NCBI GenBank assembly: GCA_900763685.1
Contig: CAAFLF010000012.1
Location: 1-40,056, forward strand
Reading direction: 5' to 3'
Length of the DNA: 40,056 nucleotides
Source: an uncultured Oscillospiraceae bacterium
Lineage (GTDB): Bacteria; Bacillota; Clostridia; Oscillospirales; Oscillospiraceae
The notes below the pieces were generated by a model, which was not told the DNA's origin, did not search any database, and saw only the letters and a list, made by a program, of their open reading frames with translations. A program made the translations under genes and the position numbers. Of this stretch, positions 39,371 to 40,056 are shown piece by piece; the first letter of the stretch is position 1; the number at the start of each line of letters is the position of its first letter.

Positions 39371-39399
39371 GGGACCCACCGGAATTTCCGGGACCCACC
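39371..39399 (+). repeat. Direct repeat before mogA
   Basis: GGGACCCACC occurs at 39371-39380 and 39390-39399, separated by GGAATTTCC. With flanking bases the middle reads as the palindrome CCGGAATTTCCGG. It lies 31 bp before the mogA start and could be a regulatory site, but no promoter boxes are clear around it. Confidence 0.35.
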
Positions 39400-39429
39400 C
39401 GATTTTTCACCCCCAAAGGAGGCTTTTTT

Positions 39430-39927
39430 ATGCCGAACGCCGCTGTTGTCACCGTTTCCGACCGCTGCTTCCAGGGCCTCCGCCCGGACGAGGGCGGCCC
39501 GCTGGTGGCGGAGATGCTGACGGACGCCGGCTACACCGTGACGGAGACCGTCCTGGTGCCGGACGAACAGCCCCAGATCGAGGCCGCCCTCATCCGCCTG
39601 GCGGACGGGGGAAACTGCCCCCTCATCGTCACCACCGGCGGCACCGGCTTCGCCCCCCGGGATGTAACGCCGGAGGCCACCCTGGCTGTCTGCCAGCGCC
39701 TGACGCCCGGCATCCCGGAGGCCATGCGCTACGCCTCGCTTCAGGTGACGCCGCGAGCCATGCTCTCCCGGGCCCAGGCGGGCATCCGGGGCGGCAGTCT
39801 CATCGTGAATCTGCCGGGCTCGCCCAAGGCCGTCCGGGAGAATCTGGCCGCCGTGCTGTCCACCCTGGCCCACGGGTTGGAGATGCTCTCCGGCCGCCCC
39901 GCCGACTGCGCCAAGCTCCCGGACTGA
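39430..39927 (+). CDS. mogA: MogA/MoaB-family molybdopterin adenylyltransferase
   Basis: MogA-type enzymes adenylylate molybdopterin before metal insertion. The 165-residue protein has the family length and its blocks: AVVTVSDRCFQG at the start, VTTGGTGFAPRDVTPEAT (the molybdopterin and nucleotide site), and the closing INLPGSPKAV-type segment (IVNLPGSPKAVRENL). The family includes MoaB, so the symbol is the likely one rather than certain. The ATG at 39430 has AAAGGAGG seven bases upstream. Its last codons fall in the first unit of a tandem repeat that continues to the window end. Confidence 0.9.
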   Translation: MPNAAVVTVSDRCFQGLRPDEGGPLVAEMLTDAGYTVTETVLVPDEQPQIEAALIRLADGGNCPLIVTTGGTGFAPRDVTPEATLAVCQRLTPGIPEAMRYASLQVTPRAMLSRAQAGIRGGSLIVNLPGSPKAVRENLAAVLSTLAHGLEMLSGRPADCAKLPD

Positions 39928-40056
39928 GGGAAAAAGACCGAAAAAGCGGCGGATTGCCGGAGTTTCGGCCGGCGCACCGCCCGGACTGAGCAGAAAAAGG
40001 CCGGAAAAAGCGGAATACCGCCGGAGTTTCGGCAGCGGCGGGCGTATCACCCGGAC
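39919..40056 (+). repeat. Degenerate tandem repeat after mogA
   Basis: CCGGACTGAG begins units at 39919 and 39981, and CCGGAC starts a third at 40051, cut by the window end. Each full unit also has a GAAAAAG run, a second AAAAAGCGG and GCCGGAGTTTCGGC near its end. Units are 62 and 70 bp. The first unit includes the mogA stop codon. Confidence 0.7.

Noticed and set aside
39919..40056. CRISPR array or integron attC site at the window end
   Set aside because: The repeats are degenerate and directly adjacent, with no unique spacers of constant size, and there are no conserved attC core sites or integrase.

Overview
The window looks like a chromosomal segment of a GC-rich, spore-forming Clostridia member. 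I infer the Oscillospiraceae (Oscillibacter/Dysosmobacter/Lawsonibacter-like) because a Firmicutes-type division and cell-wall cluster is followed by spoIVB and spo0A, Shine-Dalgarno sequences are strong (AAGGAGG type), GC is clearly above 60 percent by eye, and the metabolic genes are those of strict anaerobes. The species cannot be named from the sequence alone. I see no rRNA, tRNA, CRISPR array, phage gene or transposase, and no broken genes.

Region 1 (1-13430) is a division and cell-wall (dcw) cluster: mraZ, rsmH, an ftsL-like gene, a two-PASTA penicillin-binding protein, murE, mraY, ftsW, murG, murA, ftsQ/divIB and ftsZ, all on the + strand. A consensus promoter and 10-bp-phased MraZ boxes precede mraZ. 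A further promoter lies before murE, and ftsZ has its own promoter and terminator. murD, murF, murC, murB and ftsA are absent from the cluster. MurE carries the DNPR motif of meso-diaminopimelate-adding enzymes.

Region 2 (13430-15870) holds spoIVB and spo0A, the sporulation checkpoint protease and the master regulator, in the order known from Bacillus. A 0A box sits in a sigma-H-like promoter ahead of spo0A.

Region 3 (15870-30200) is a mixed housekeeping and accessory stretch. It has recG with a GT8 glycosyltransferase and a TSCPD protein (minus strand), an ECF sigma/anti-sigma pair behind an autoregulation-type promoter, a PepD dipeptidase with a YbaK-type tRNA deacylase, a YgjP-like metallopeptidase with an unknown protein, an aminotransferase with a radical SAM protein, an HD-domain protein with a ferritin-like protein, and a two-gene minimal SUF (SMS-type) Fe-S cluster assembly system. 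Between the radical SAM gene and the HD gene lies about 830 bp of non-coding DNA packed with perfect hairpins, REP-like palindromes and a G-quadruplex-prone run. It is the least explained part of the window.

Region 4 (30200-40056) is a selenium/molybdenum locus. Divergent promoters drive yqeC-yqeB-selD plus a membrane protein on the minus strand, and moaA-moaC-MOSC-moeA-like on the plus strand, followed by modA, modBC and mogA. Together these genes take up molybdate, build molybdopterin and provide selenophosphate with the YqeB/YqeC factors of selenium-dependent molybdenum hydroxylases. Two related ModE-like palindromes lie before moaA and modA, suggesting joint control by molybdate. The window ends in a degenerate tandem repeat just after mogA.
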